The notes under the pieces: model-generated
What the model saw: the letters and a program-made list of their open reading frames with translations, nothing else
Told to the model about the DNA's origin: nothing
Database searches by the model: none
Part shown: positions 5,346-5,653 of the stretch, in pieces
Position numbering within the stretch: the first letter of the stretch is position 1
Layout of the letters: the number at the start of each line of letters is the position of its first letter
DNA from: Candidatus Cloacimonadota bacterium
GTDB taxonomy: Bacteria; Cloacimonadota; Cloacimonadia; Cloacimonadales; TCS61
Direction of reading: 5' to 3'
NCBI GenBank assembly: GCA_030668345.1
Contig: DAOUUD010000121.1
Coordinates: 1 to 5,653 of the forward strand
DNA: 5,653 nt
Position numbers and translations under genes: made by a program

Positions 5346-5607
5346 TTAATACATCTATTAAATATTTTTCTTTGGCTTTTTCCAGAACATTGTTTTCTTT
5401 CTCAGCAAGTTCCAAAGCCTGAAAGCCGCATTCCATACTCATTTCGGAATCAATTCTTCTGTAGGCAGTGGACAATTGATTTAAAATATGTGGTTTTTCT
5501 TTGCTCACTACATTGTTCAATAATGTTTCCAGGCTATCAATTTTTGTATTTGCCGGAAGACCGCCAACTAATATAATCAGTAAGCAAGTAATCAAGCTTC
5601 TTTTCAA
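5314..5607 (-). pseudogene. N-terminal fragment of a TPR-type sensor kinase (signal peptide plus one TPR)
   Basis: This 97-codon frame starts with TTG, preceded by GAGGG at a 6-nt spacing. Residues 1-20 (MKRSLITCLLIILVGGLPAN) are a signal peptide or membrane anchor. Residues 22-37 resemble the SLETLL linker that precedes TPR repeats in sensor kinases. Residues 38-79 form one TPR-like helix pair: HILNQLSTAYRRIDSEMSM, then GFQALELAEKENNVLEKAKE. After that the expected further TPRs, transmembrane helix and kinase core are missing, and the frame runs into ...KKRKIHFAGR before stopping. Together with the ATPase tail in the next frame this looks like a TPR-containing histidine kinase with a large internal deletion and a one-base shift. 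A real small secreted protein cannot be excluded, since start and ribosome site are intact. Confidence 0.6.
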
Positions 5608-5653
5608 TCATTACCCTCTTAGCAGAATTTCTATTTTTTTAATTCATTAAATA

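Noticed and set aside
5339..5348. A dnaX-like slippery heptamer (A AAA AAG) at the junction of the two kinase frames
   Set aside because: The heptamer is in the right phase for a -1 slip, but the ATPase frame needs a +1 shift (one base skipped). The known type of slippage would therefore not produce the fused protein.
5187..5576. A 129-codon plus-strand open frame
   Set aside because: It is antisense to the kinase remnant, whose minus-strand translations have clear signal-peptide, TPR and ATPase features.

Overview
The window is an AT-rich, gene-dense bacterial segment with six recognisable protein genes, one tRNA gene and the remains of one more gene. HtpG gives the best clue to origin. Its N-terminal signature blocks and its length (670 aa) resemble the HtpG of the Bacteroidota and other FCB-group bacteria. 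Every gene, however, has a clear purine-rich Shine-Dalgarno sequence (AAGGAG, GAGGG, AGGAG), and sigma70-like promoter words are visible; true Bacteroidota usually lack strong Shine-Dalgarno sites. An FCB-related phylum outside Bacteroidota, such as Cloacimonadota, fits both observations. This is inference; no taxonomic marker gene is present.

Plus-strand half (1-1458). A short GC-rich leader full of GTCC/GGAC words precedes an N-formylglutamate amidohydrolase-family gene. Only 12 nt after its stop lies tRNA-Gly(CCC) with an encoded CCA end. About 40 nt later comes ogt, the O6-alkylguanine-DNA repair methyltransferase. The three could lie on one transcript, but a possible tRNA promoter overlaps the end of the first gene.

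Minus-strand half (1463-5607). A small SPOR-domain lipoprotein gene converges on ogt with a 4-nt gap and has its own probable promoter. Upstream of it is a 175-nt gap containing an imperfect inverted repeat. Next, in transcription order, comes a two-gene unit, htpG followed 15 nt later by an unrecognised 138-aa gene. A near-perfect CIRCE element (17 of 18 arm bases) and a TTGACA promoter stand in front of htpG, so this unit is probably under HrcA heat-shock repression. Further upstream is pyrR. Its start overlaps by ATGA the stop of a broken sensor-kinase remnant: a signal peptide and one TPR repeat joined, one base out of frame, to the last ~65 residues of a histidine-kinase ATPase domain.

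The genes do not form one pathway. The points most worth attention are the CIRCE-controlled htpG with an unknown partner protein, the collapsed kinase that still sits translationally coupled to pyrR, the altered RNA-binding residues of PyrR, and the alternative pairings in the leader at 1-65.
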